From the NCBI GenBank assembly GCA_024220525.1, contig JAMYWO010000262.1, forward strand, positions 4,551-55,637: a stretch of 51,087 bases of DNA. Reading direction: 5' to 3'. Below the pieces are notes generated by a model, which did no database searches, had not been told where the DNA came from, and worked only from the letters and a program-made list of their open reading frames with translations. The first letter of the stretch is position 1. Every line of letters starts with the position of its first letter. This document shows, piece after piece, positions 1 through 9,897 of this stretch. The DNA is from Cochliopodium minus (Eukaryota > Discosea > Himatismenida > Cochliopodiidae). A program made the translations under genes and the position numbers.

Positions 1-75
1 ATTTTACAACAGTTTAAAATTTGTTAGTAAAAATTTTATATCCGCTAACAAAGTTGTAAATTTTGGACATGTCTA
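1..75 (+). repeat. Foldback element copy 1 (cut by window edge)
   Basis: This stretch matches, as a reverse complement, the 85-bp element at 39419-39503. Shared blocks include the ATATCCGCTAA core and the right end GTTGTAAATTTTGGACATGTC-like arm. The left inverted arm is cut off by the start of the window. It lies in the 3' flank of the F-box/DH gene. The other copies are at 39419, 43614 and 45805. Confidence 0.7.
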
Positions 76-177
76 CTCAAGAATATAACTCCCGAATCAA
101 TAGATTTTGATTTTGAAAGTAAAAGAAAATCAAAATTTTATTTATTATTGGAAAACAATAGAATGTAAAATTGATCC

Positions 178-1576
178 TCAAAAGAATTTCTTCATCTCTT
201 CATTTATCCTTTAAAAAAACACAATTAATAAATAAAAGTGAAATTTAAAAGAATATAAAAAGATAAAATACAAAATTGAAAAGCGAGAGATTTCAGTCAA
301 AAGGAGTTGAGTATCTTCTTGAATATAGCCATCCACATACTTTATAAAATCCGAAAAAAGGAGATTGTATCTGGGAATTCGGGAAATGGGGCAAATCAAA
401 TAGGAGGGGTAATCCAAGTTTGATTTTTTGACGAAATTTTTGTTCAAGAAACTTTTGTATTTGGTCTCACTTAATAATGTCATCAAACTGTTGTAATTTA
501 TTATATAGATCATGTAGCTTCTGCTGGCCTTGACAAGGATGTTTTCGTAGAAAGAAGAGATGAAAATAGTTTTTTTGTTGCTCTCAAAGAAGTTGATGTG
601 ACTCTCCTTCAAAATCTTTTTTGATTGGAAATAAAAAATAAAAAAATAAAATTTTAGAGAAAATAAAACAAAAGTCTTTGAAGAAATAAAATTTTTCGAT
701 TATAGAATACTGAATAAAAATTTTTGATTTAAACATAAAGAATAATTCAATTAAGTAAATTAAAAAAAAGAATACCACCGAAGCATCAAAAACTCTCTTA
801 AACAAATCAATTTTTTCAAATTTTTTAGTAAGCATCTGTGTTATTTCAACAATTTCTTTGAGAGTATCGACATAGTTCTTCTCCGTGTTGAAAATCTCTT
901 CAAAGATCTTGTAGGACTTATCCTTCTTCATGCTTTTCTGTATGAGTAACTTTGACAAAGATTTATAGCTAAAATCCTTGGCGTTCAGTAAGATCTGATC
1001 AAAATTCTCTTTATCTTTTTTGTAAAAAAATTTTAGTTTGTTTTCTTCGAGAAAATTTTCTTGAATCTTCTTTTGTTCTTCTGCGTATCTTTCCCAAAGC
1101 ATATTTTCATATTCGCCTATTATTTTGTTGTTCATTTTGCAGGATCTCATCAGGTTGTACAAGTCACTTTGATCAACGAACGAGAAGATGTTGTATTTGA
1201 TGGTTTTGGGCAGATTCTCGAACAGTTGGAAGCTATCTTTTGTATATTCTCCTATCTTTATCTCACATTCTGAATCTCCATTCTTTATATCATCTTCACA
1301 AACCAATTTGTATCTATATTTCCCATTCAAAGCTATATAATTGTATTCACCGAATTCTCTCTCTTCTATCTTGTTTTCATTCTTCTTTATCACCTTGATT
1401 ATCCATTTTGATCCTTTGCTCATCTTTTGGCAGAAGATAATTGTATAATCTCCTTTATTCTCTTCTGAAAATAAATTCGCTTTATTCTGGTAGGTTTTAT
1501 TTTGCATTGATATAATTTCCAATTCGCTCAGATTCCATCTGTTTATTCTTTCATTCAATCCCTTTATTTCTTCCAT
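178..1576 (-). CDS. F-box and RhoGEF (DH) domain protein
   Basis: Three exons (1576-779, 615-272, 208-178) sum to 1173 nt, or 390 residues. Residues about 1-105 form an unassigned beta-rich N-terminus. An F-box follows at about 118-165 (LPKTIKYNIFSFVDQSDLY, then MLWERY). The second half is a Dbl-homology domain. Its CR1-like helix is IFEEIFNTEKNYVDTL, the CR3 signature is CPISRIPRYNLLF, and the closing helix ends LINEEMKKFF. DH domains catalyse GDP/GTP exchange on Rho-family GTPases at membranes, and F-boxes recruit SCF ubiquitin ligase through Skp1. No PH domain follows: the stop comes right after the DH helix. This architecture suggests a GEF that could couple Rho activation to ubiquitylation. 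Domain calls rest on motif recognition only. The fused order is seen directly, because F-box and CR1 lie in one uninterrupted exon. Confidence 0.82.
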
Positions 1577-1787
1577 ATAATCTTTAAAACTTTTTTTTTG
1601 GGTTATATAAAATCAATATTTGAATAATATAGAATAGATGTTTAAAAAGGGATCACAATTCATCCTTTCCTATATAAATATTGCTATTTCCAGTTGACAT
1701 TTTTATTTTATTTATCAAAAAATTTATATAATAGAAAATTAATTTTTTATTTTGGATGTAAAATTTTTTTTATTTGGTAAAGTTGTT

Positions 1788-3083
1788 TTAATTGGTGTTA
1801 TTGTTTGTTGAAGGGTATTTTTTGTTGTTTTCTTCAGTTATTTGGTTTATCTTTTCAAAAACAACTTGAAATTGTTTTTCATTCAGCTTTTCTCCTCTTG
1901 AATCTCTGATGTGGTTGTGAAGAAGTTTCTTTGGATCGAAGAGTTGATCAGTGGAATAATTGTCATAAAAGAATTGAGATTCAAAAGAGTAATCATTCTC
2001 AACAAAGATACCTTGTCCACTCAAATACTTTGTTGTTCCATCAAAAAGATGTTCCACGACTCTTCCGATATCTCTTGGATCTCCTAAAAGAAAAATTTTT
2101 GTTATTTCATGATAGAAGAAATCAAATCAAAATTTTTTTTATTTTTAAATATTAAATGAAGATGACTGACAAGAAAATTTTTTTTAAATTTGAAAAATTT
2201 GTTATATCCCTGAAGAAATTTAGATTTTTTTTTACTAAGTTTTTTGAATACAAAGTTGAACAAAGATGCAATTTGATCAGAGTTCATTCCCATCAATTCT
2301 TGACTATTTTTATCATTGTTAATTCCAGAAGCAAAAACTGAAGGGTTGACAGAGAAAGCTTTAATTTTGTGAGATTTTTCTAAAGAAGTCGCTACTTTCA
2401 CAAGACCATCTAATGTTGATTTACTGACCAGATAGGATGGGAAAAATTCCTTTTTAAAAATTATTTGAGGTCATTTTCTTTAAATTAAACTTAAGAAAAA
2501 ATACCTTTTCTTTCAAAGAAACTCTTGGAAAGAGTCCCACTACAGAAGAATTGAAAACAATGGTACCTCCAGCATTTTTTTTGAAAAAAGGTGCGACTTG
2601 TTGAAGTGTAATCAATGTTCCAAATACATTAACATCAAATAGGTTTTTGAAGTCATTCAAATTGGTGGTTAATAGACTTTCCTTGCTATTTATTTTTCAT
2701 AGGAAATTTTTAATTAATCTTTAAATCTTTTTTTTAAATAATACCTTCCTATTATCCCAGCATTTGCAAATGCAAAATGAATTGCTCCAAATTCTTTTTC
2801 ACCTTGTTCAAGAGCTCTTTTTTGATCTTCTTCAGATGTGACATCTCCTTTTGTAAACAATGCTTTTCCAACTCCCAATTTATTAATATCTATTTGTTCA
2901 AATAAAAATGTTTAGATTTACAAAAAACTGAGTATGTTTTATGTTTTAATAATTTTTTCCAATTTTATTTATCAAATGTTGCTCCAGTAATAAATACTGT
3001 CTTAGATCCTTTGTAAATGAAAGAGTTATAGATTTAAAATAATTGTAAAGTTCTTTACTTAAAGTCTCGTTGATTTTGCTCAT
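1788..3083 (-). pseudogene. Short-chain dehydrogenase paralogue lacking the NAD-binding Gly motif
   Basis: This is a close paralogue of the intact SDR at 4636-5934, with the same first exon (MSKINETL), intron positions and C-terminus. Retained parts include FNSSVVGLFPR, the catalytic-type YLVSK (Tyr-x-x-x-Lys) and the tail FDGTTKYLSGQG. In the second exon the reading frame runs only to ..VFITGAT and then stops shortly after. The part that should hold the rest of TGxxxGIG, the first helix and the second strand, plus the donor site, is missing. The sequence jumps into what is intron in the intact gene, so the loss looks like a single deletion of roughly 90 coding bases. Without the Rossmann glycines the product should not bind NAD(P). 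It may be a recent pseudogene, since the rest is well conserved. A short protein from an alternative start cannot be excluded. Confidence 0.72.
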
Positions 3084-3634
3084 TTTATTTTATTCTTGTT
3101 TTTTCTTTTTTTTTTTCTTCTTAGAAACTATTGAAATATTCTTTTTTCAAAATTAAAAAAAAAAATTTTCAGTGAAAATTTAGTTCCTCAAATTTGCACA
3201 CCTTTCAAAACAGAAGAAAAAATTTTTTTTTATTTTTTTTTTCTTATCATCCTCAAACTTCCTCTCCAATCTTCCTCTTGAGATGTTATTTTTTATTCAA
3301 ATTCAACTTTTTTAAATTAAATCTAAAATTTAAAAAGGATTGTCTTTTTCCAACATCTTATTTTTTTTTTCAATCAGTTAAACATTTTATTTTAAATTTA
3401 ATTGTTTATTTAAAAACTTATTTTAAATTTTATAGAAATTAAAAAAATGGGAAATGGAAATTTGAACAAAGAGAATGTATTCATAAACATCAACACTTTT
3501 ATTTATTTATATTTGAAAGAAAAAATTAATTCTTTTCCCCAATATTGCCCAAAATGAAAAACCAATACAAAAAGGTAAATTTATATAAACAATACCAATA
3601 CTGATTCATTCAATACCATCTTAATTTTAAAGAA
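3084..3634. other. Intergenic, divergent 5' region
   Basis: This AT-rich spacer with long T runs lies between the divergently transcribed SDR relic and the F-box/SPRY-like gene. It probably carries the first exon and promoter of the plus-strand gene. An ATG at about 3548-3554 followed by a GTAAAT donor is present, but its phase does not join cleanly to the next exon. No other feature is visible. Confidence 0.4.
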
Positions 3635-4586
3635 TTGATTGAAAAATTATTCAAAGAGTCAGAACCTTCGAATGATTTTGAAAGATTACCCAAGATGATC
3701 CTCAACAAAATCCTCCAAAATTTGAAAGTGGAAGAACTCATCAAATTCTCTTCACTCAACAAATTTTTCTTGAATTTAATTTGTTGCAAAAAACAAATCC
3801 ATTCGAAAATACTGTGGAAAAATCATTCGACCCAATTATTTGGAAAGGAAATAGAAGGGGAGGATTGCAAAGATTTTTTGGGTGAAATATCTTTGTACAA
3901 TCAGAATCTGGACTATAATCTCCTATATTTCAAGTATGAGATAGAATTGGACAATTTGGATCCTAAAAATGTGAAATATACAAAAAAAGGAAGAAAATAT
4001 GACCTTGAATATATTGGTAAGAAAAAAACTTTTAAAATAATTTATAAATAGAATTAAAAAATATCTATGAAACATCAATATCTCACATTTTATAAGGAAA
4101 AATTGCAACAAACTACTGGCTCATCAGCAAAGAAATTCCAAAGTTCGGAGTTAGGACAATGAAACTAACAATTTTAGAATTTGGATCCTCGTCAGACAAA
4201 TATTTCGGGGTGGGTTTGTTGGAGACATCTGAAGCTAAAGATCCCCACCGTTCTCTTTTCCTCTGCTCCAGTTACAAAAAAGGATTCACCATTGATAGTC
4301 GACATGGAAATCTCAAAGGGTATAACTTCGTTGGTCAAGATTATTTTTTTAAATTTTGTTTAGTTTTAATTTTTAAAATTTTATTTAAATAAAAAAAGAT
4401 CATCCTTTTAAGTTCATGGAAAATGGTGATTTCATCACGATAAAATCGGATTACATCCAAGGAATCTTTGTTTTTGCTTTGAATGGAGGAATGGAACATA
4501 CCAAAAAAATCCATAAAGATGTATCTTACGTTTTCGTTTTCGATCCTTGGTACACCGACTCTAAATTTACAATTAAATTTTATTAA
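3635..4586 (+). CDS. F-box protein with SPRY-like C-terminal domain
   Basis: The F-box is clear near the start (FERLPKMILNKILQNLKVEE, then ILWKNHSTQLFG). After two introns (donor after ..YDLEYIG; donor in ..GYNFV, acceptor before DHPFKF) the protein continues with a beta-rich domain. That domain has the patterns YWLISKEIPKFGVRTM, KYFGVGLLE and VFVFDPWYTDSKF before the stop TAA. The second half resembles F-box/SPRY proteins, in which SPRY binds the substrate and the F-box binds Skp1; this second assignment is inference. The true 5' end is unresolved: the open frame begins after a likely acceptor, and I could not find an ATG exon in the right phase. The gene converges with the intact SDR, with about 50 bases between their stops. 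Confidence 0.65.
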
Positions 4587-4635
4587 AAAGTTTATTTTAA
4601 AGTTTTATTTTATTATTAATTCTTTCTTTCAATAT

Positions 4636-5934
4636 TTAATTTGTTTTTTGTTTTCTTGTTTTGTTGAATTCATTGATTTGTTTGATCTTTTCTTCTATCT
4701 CCTCGATTTGTTTCTGAGAAAACTTGTCTCCCCTCGAATCTCTTAAGTGATTGTGAATAATGTTGTTGACATCAACACCTTGTTCAGTCAAATAGTTTTC
4801 ATAAAAAACTTGAGAAGAGAATGTGTATTCATTCTCACAAACTATTCCAGTCCCATTCAAATATTTTGTGGTTCCATCAAAGACATGTTCCAAAACTTTC
4901 CCAATATCATTTGGTTCACCTAAAAAATTTTGAATTAATGACAAACACATTTTTAAAATAAAATATTTATTTTTTTACCATATTTTTTGAAAATAAGGTT
5001 TCCACTCTCCGCAAAATCACTGGCATTGGAGCGTTCGTTATGAGTCAAATTGGTAATGAAGATGGAAGGGTTGACAGAGTAAGCTCTAATGTTGTTTGAT
5101 TTTTCCAGAGATGTTGCAACTTTTACTAATCCGTCAACAGCCGACTTGGTGATCGAGTAACTTGATAATATCTCCTAATAATTATTGTATTGTTAAAAAT
5201 TTCAAACAAATTTTTTTTTTTTTTACTTGTTGTTTCCACACTGCTCTTGGCAAAAGACCGAGGATCGAAGAATTAAACACAATTACTCCACCACCATTTT
5301 TTTTAAAAAATGGTGTAACTTGTTGAAGGGTAATGAATGAACCAAAAAAATTTATCTCAAAAAGTTCTTTGAAACTTTTCAAAGGTGTATTTAATAATCC
5401 TTCAGCACTGCCACAATTTTGAATTAATTTTTGAAAGAAAAAAATTTATTAGAGTTTTTTACGTGTTGTTTGTCCCTGCATTTGAAAAAGCATAATGAAT
5501 TGCTCCAAATTCTTTTTCACCTTGTTCAAGTGCTCTTCTTTGATCTTCTTCTGAAGTGACATCTCCTTTTACAAAAAATGCTTTTCCAACTCCCAATTTA
5601 TTGATTTCTTTTTGTTCAAAATTAAAAATGATATTTTTAATTTCAAAGAAAAACAATTTTGTTTTTTGTTTTATTAAATTTTTTATTTTTTATTTTGTAA
5701 AGTGCTTTTGTTTACCATTTTCGACTCTTTTTCCATTTTCTTCAGATCTTCCAAAAATGATTATATTTGCACCAACTGATGCCAAATATTTTGCAGTTGC
5801 TTCTCCAATTCCAGATGTTGCTCCAGTTACAAATACTGTTTTTGATTCTTTTTAAAAGAAAATGAGAAATTAGAAATTTAAAAAGCAATTAAAGGAAACA
5901 TTCTTTTACTCAAAGTTTCATTAATGTTGCTCAT
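4636..5934 (-). CDS. Short-chain dehydrogenase/reductase (SDR), classical type
   Basis: Six exons (5934-5910, 5847-5716, 5607-5463, 5407-5227, 5174-4979, 4919-4636) sum to 963 nt, or 320 residues. The NAD(P) site TGATSGIGEA is near residue 18, and the FGRSEENG stretch follows the second strand. NAG is present (YAFSNAGTN), then the serine segment VFNSSILGLLP and the catalytic YSITK (Tyr-x-x-x-Lys). The C-terminal 100 residues (FDGTTKYLNGTG ... NHLRDSRGDKF) are shared with the neighbouring relic and probably shape the substrate pocket. This is a cytosolic NAD(P)-dependent oxidoreductase of unknown substrate. Length is slightly above the 250-280 of simple classical SDRs. The relic at 1788-3083 arose by duplication, with the F-box gene lying between the two copies. 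Confidence 0.9.
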
Positions 5935-6493
5935 TCTTTTATTTTAATATGTTTAGATTTTAGTTTTTTTTTTTTTAATGAATCAATCAACTTTAAATCT
6001 TTTTTATTTAAGTCGGGAACTTTCCAAACTCCCGAATTTGATAGTTAATGAGCAAAAGTTTTGATGTAAGAGAAAATTTTTTTATTTTTTTTTCATCGGG
6101 GAAAATATTCAAATGTTGTAAAAATCCAATAAAGAAAGTTTAATTAACTTCGCTTTTTTTACAACAGTGATCCTATTTACTTGATTTAACTTCCCAAAAC
6201 TTCGCATTTTTCTGAATTAATTTTGAAAAATTTATCAGTGAAAATAAATTGAAAAAAAGATTGTTTTCACAACAAAGGGTACTTGAATATTTAAAAAACT
6301 TATTTTAATCACTTAGTTCGAAATAAGTTTAATTTAAAAATTAGCTTGTAAAATAATCAAAGAATGTTTGATCTGTAAATCTATTTATTTAAAATCAAAA
6401 ATATTCAATTTTTCATGGAAAAGGTTTTATAAAAAATAAAAAAGTTCAAAAAAAAAAGAATTCCCCCCTGACAACAAATTAAAAGATTCTCCA
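5935..6493. other. Intergenic spacer with a short inverted repeat
   Basis: No gene is visible. An imperfect inverted repeat brackets about 55 bases at 6112-6168 (ATGTTGTAAAAA and TTTTTTTACAACA). Its arms resemble the inner arms of the 85-bp foldback element, but the core does not match. The rest is AT-rich promoter and 3' flank between two minus-strand genes. Confidence 0.4.
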
Positions 6494-8094
6494 TTATTTT
6501 TGGACCTTTTTTCTCCTAGTTGACCTAGTGTTCACAACCTCGTTCTCCTTATCATCGTCGATCTCGATTTTCTTGGAGGAGCTCCTAGTAGTTCTGGAAG
6601 GAATGGTGGCTTTTTTGATGTTTTCTTTCTCGTTGCTTTCAAGTCTGGATTTTTTTTTGGAAGTAACAGGAAGAGGAGAAATGTAAAGAGAAGAATATAT
6701 AGATTCCTAAATAAAAAAAAAATAATTATTTAGAATATTAAGGTTTATTTTTTATATTTAAAAGCTTTTTTAATCAAAATTTTACCACTTCGTCTTCTTC
6801 ATGTATTCGGTTTTTAAGACAGTCAAAAACTTTGCTTTGAAGTAAGTTCTTTGTAGGTTTCCCAGATTTCAGATTTCTGTTGAAAGAATCCCAATCTTTC
6901 GAAATTTCGCTAGCTTTATAAAAAATAAATAAAATAAATAAAACAAATAAAATAAATAAATAAATAAAATGAATAAAATGAAACAAAACAAATAAATAAA
7001 ATAAAAAAATAAATAAAAATAAATAAAATAAATCCATTATACTTAATTCCTTTTTGTCTGTTATTTTAATTTTCTTTATTTGGGAAGAAAGGTTCTCCAA
7101 GTCTATTTTGTTGTCAGGCAAAGATGAGAAGGAGTTTTTGTGATTGAAGATAATTTCTCCGCTGTTGGGCATTTCAATTCTTGAGAGACCAAAGTCTGTT
7201 ATCTTCACCACATAGTCTTCGATGTAGTAGATTTGATTGTTGTAGCTCAGAGTGCAATATTGGTTTTCTACAATTATTAAAAAAAATAAAAATAAAAGTA
7301 AAAAATAAAATTTTAAAAAATTAAAAATGTCATATTTTTTGTTAAAAATGTCATATTTTTTGTTAAAAATGTCATTTTAATTAAAAAATATTCAAATTAA
7401 TATTAATAAAAAAAAATAAAAAAAAGTTTTACCCTCCAACTTTTTGAGCAAGATGTTCTTGGAATGAAGATCATGATGAACGAAAGAAAAATGTTTCTGA
7501 GCAATGTGAAGAGCGAACACAGTTTGAAAGACAACAGTTACCACTTGTTTGAAAGTCATCTCTTTGAACTTGTTAAGAACATCTCCCCCATGTTCTAACA
7601 CCATGTTCATGAACATCAGTTTTTGTTGGTCCTCTCCTTCGTCCTCGTCATCTTGTAGGAATGGGTGTGTCGTGTTGGTTTTGATCCAGTCTTTTATCTG
7701 CACAAAGTTGAAACATTCGTTGTTTTCTTCGAGTTTCTTGAGTTGTTGGAAGATTCTGAGCTCCCTAGATTAATTGATTAATATAATTTTTAATTCAGTG
7801 AAAATTATTAAATTTTATTTTTTTCAAGATTGGTTGATTTGGATAATATATATATCAATATCTCAATATCTACCTATATGCTTTATCTTGTATCTCTTTT
7901 GGATTTTTTATTGTTTGGCTCTTGATCACATATTCTGTGCTCTTTCTCCTCGCTTTTTTGGTGAATGGAGATATTTTCGAGGATACGATATAGATTTTCG
8001 CATCTTTCCCTCCATCTGTCGATTCCAATTTCACATTATCAAAGAATTTATTTTTTTTTCTGTTAATTGGGGTCTTCAAAATTTTCTCTTCCAT
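6494..8094 (-). CDS. Haspin-like Ser/Thr protein kinase
   Basis: The N-terminal exon begins MEEKILKTPINRKK and contains the beta-3 lysine (EYVIKSQTI). After the first intron the helix-C glutamate lies in AYRELRIFQQLKK. The hinge region reads MVLEHGGD, the catalytic loop FVHHDLHSKNILL and the metal loop ITDFGLSRIE. Order and flanks (a gapped YCTLSYNNQI before the metal loop, GEIIFN after it) resemble haspin, the histone H3-Thr3 mitotic kinase, where the loops are HRDLHWGN and DYT. Here a conventional DFG is kept, so this is a haspin-like or divergent kinase rather than a certain orthologue. The C-terminal exon is Ser/Lys rich (RTTRSSSKKIEIDDD) and ends VQK, with a stop at 6494-6496. One intron (about 6918-7048 on the plus strand) is nearly pure A/T simple repeat. 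All catalytic residues are visible. Confidence 0.78.
7321..7376. repeat. Intronic 21-bp tandem repeat
   Basis: Two full copies and one partial copy of a 21-bp unit (TTAAAAATGTCATATTTTTTG) lie in an intron of the kinase gene, between the exon with the HHDLH loop and the exon with the DFG loop. It is a local slippage-type repeat with no coding role visible. Confidence 0.85.
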
Positions 8095-8296
8095 TTTTTT
8101 TTTTTTATTTTATAAATTAAAAAAATTCAGTTATTGCATATTTGAAAGACGCGCCACAAATAATAAATTAATGATCGATATAAAGTTTCTTGGAAAATAT
8201 TCATTTGCTTTTCTTTCGAGAAATTGAAAAAGTAAATAAAAATATTTTTATTGGAAAATTTGTTTGATGATGATGTAGAGAACATACTTTGGGATT

Positions 8297-9746
8297 TTAA
8301 TCGTACCTTTGGATGTGTTTTGGAAATCTTTCAAGACAAGTAAAAAGGATAAAACGGAAGACCGGAAGGAAAATGGGAAAAGATGGTGGAGTGAATGAGA
8401 CCTTTTTTAAAAATATTGATATTATTGAATTAAAACATATAATGAAACAAGCAATTAAAAAAATTTTAAAAAGCGTTTGCCATTCGATGAAAGAGGATCC
8501 ATTTTGTAAGATTTTAACTAGAAATTTCTTGGGTTTGAAAGTTTTCTTCATGACACCATAAACCAAAACCTCTTCTTTGTTGTCTTTTTGTCTTAGGATG
8601 AGGGAGCTGTTGTAGAAACAAAAGATCTTTTTGATATTAGGATCATTCATTAAAAGAACTGGAGTGTATTGAATTTTAACATTTTTTAGTCCTTTTAAGT
8701 AATAAAAGTTTTAAAAAAAATAATAAAAAAATGGATATTAATGTAAAAAAAAAAAATACCTATTTCACCAAATTTGTTGCTTCCAAAAACAAAGAGGTCA
8801 CCATTGTTTTTGTAAATCATTGATTGTTTCACTCCACAACTTATTGCTTTGATGTTTGGGTCATTCATCAATAAAACGGGAAGCATTTGGCTGCCTTGAT
8901 CTTTTCCAAGTCCGAGTTGACCTTTTTAAAAAAATTGATTAATTTTTAATTACCTTCTTATTTTTTTAAAAAAAAAATGTAAATTTACCTCTTTTATTCC
9001 ATCCCCAAACAAATACATCTCCATTTCTCTTGAATAACATATTATGAGAACCCGCGCAACTAATTAGCTCTATTTGGGAGTCTTCCATTACAGTAGATTG
9101 GGTGTGCCTGAAATTTTCTCCTATTTTGATTCCCACTCCAAGCTGACCCAATGAGTTTCTTTTAATATAAAATGAAATAAACTAATCATTTGAACCAAAA
9201 ATATTTAAAAAAAAAACTTTTTTTTAATATTAAGTTTCAAACCTCCCAAAAGATACAAGTTTTCCATCGTGTCCTAAAATCAACGTGTGCCTGAATCCGC
9301 ATGATACAGCTTTTACGTCTCTTCTCATGAGAAATTTGGGTTTTTCAATTGTTTTGAAGTTTTCTATACCACATTGACCTAACAAAAAATATTAAAATTG
9401 ATTTATCAATTTTATGACAGTGATAATGTTTTGAATATTTACCAAAATTATTGTCCCCAAAGACATAGATCTCTTTCTGATTTCTTTTATAAATTATTGA
9501 GTGCATTCCACCACTATATATCTCTGTTATATTTGAATCTGTCATTATATATTTCTTGGCTGATTTGTTGATTTGTTGAGTGTACAATTTTCCATTTTGC
9601 TTCAATGCCATGAAATAATTGGCAGATGTCGAGAGAAACCTTAGATTTTTAAATTTTTTGAAATCTTGGTTGATATAGAGTGATCCATCAAGATAATAAA
9701 TAAGGATATATTTTGCAGGAGAAGAGATTCCATAAAACTGATACAT
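8297..9746 (-). CDS. RCC1-repeat (beta-propeller) protein
   Basis: The ATG at 9746 starts MYQFYGISSPAKY. At least five exons follow, spliced in frame at G/GT junctions inside the blades. RCC1 signatures recur: IYVFGDNNFG, VSCGFRHTLI, SLGQLGVG, ISCAGSHNMLF, VFVWGWNKRG, QLGLG, ISCGVKQSMIY and LFVFGSNKFG. Two successive exons share the same PVLLMNDPNIK phrase, which shows internal duplication. RCC1 blades form propellers used in GTPase exchange or scaffolding; no Ran-specific feature is evident. The C-terminal part beyond about 8560 contains a hydrophobic stretch (IFLIACFIICFNSI) that could be a membrane segment, and it ends ERFPKHIQRYD. The last part is less propeller-like, so the exact 3' end is less certain. 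It belongs to the same broad family as the gene at 47375-49273. Confidence 0.78.
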
Positions 9747-9897
9747 TTTTTTTAATTTATTTCTTCAGAAAGTTTTTTAATTTATTCCGAAAATAAAATT
9801 AACTAAATTCTGAATTTTAATTTTTTTCTATTCTAATTATACATCAAGAAAACAAAAATTTTTAAAATTTTTTAAAAAAGAAACAAGAGGAGAACAA

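Noticed and set aside
1061-1273. Plus-strand open frame of 70 codons
   Set aside because: It is antisense to the F-box exon, and its composition is explained by that exon.
6112-6168. Inverted repeat TTGTAAAAA..TTTTTACAA
   Set aside because: The arms resemble the foldback element but the core and spacing differ, so it is not counted as a copy.
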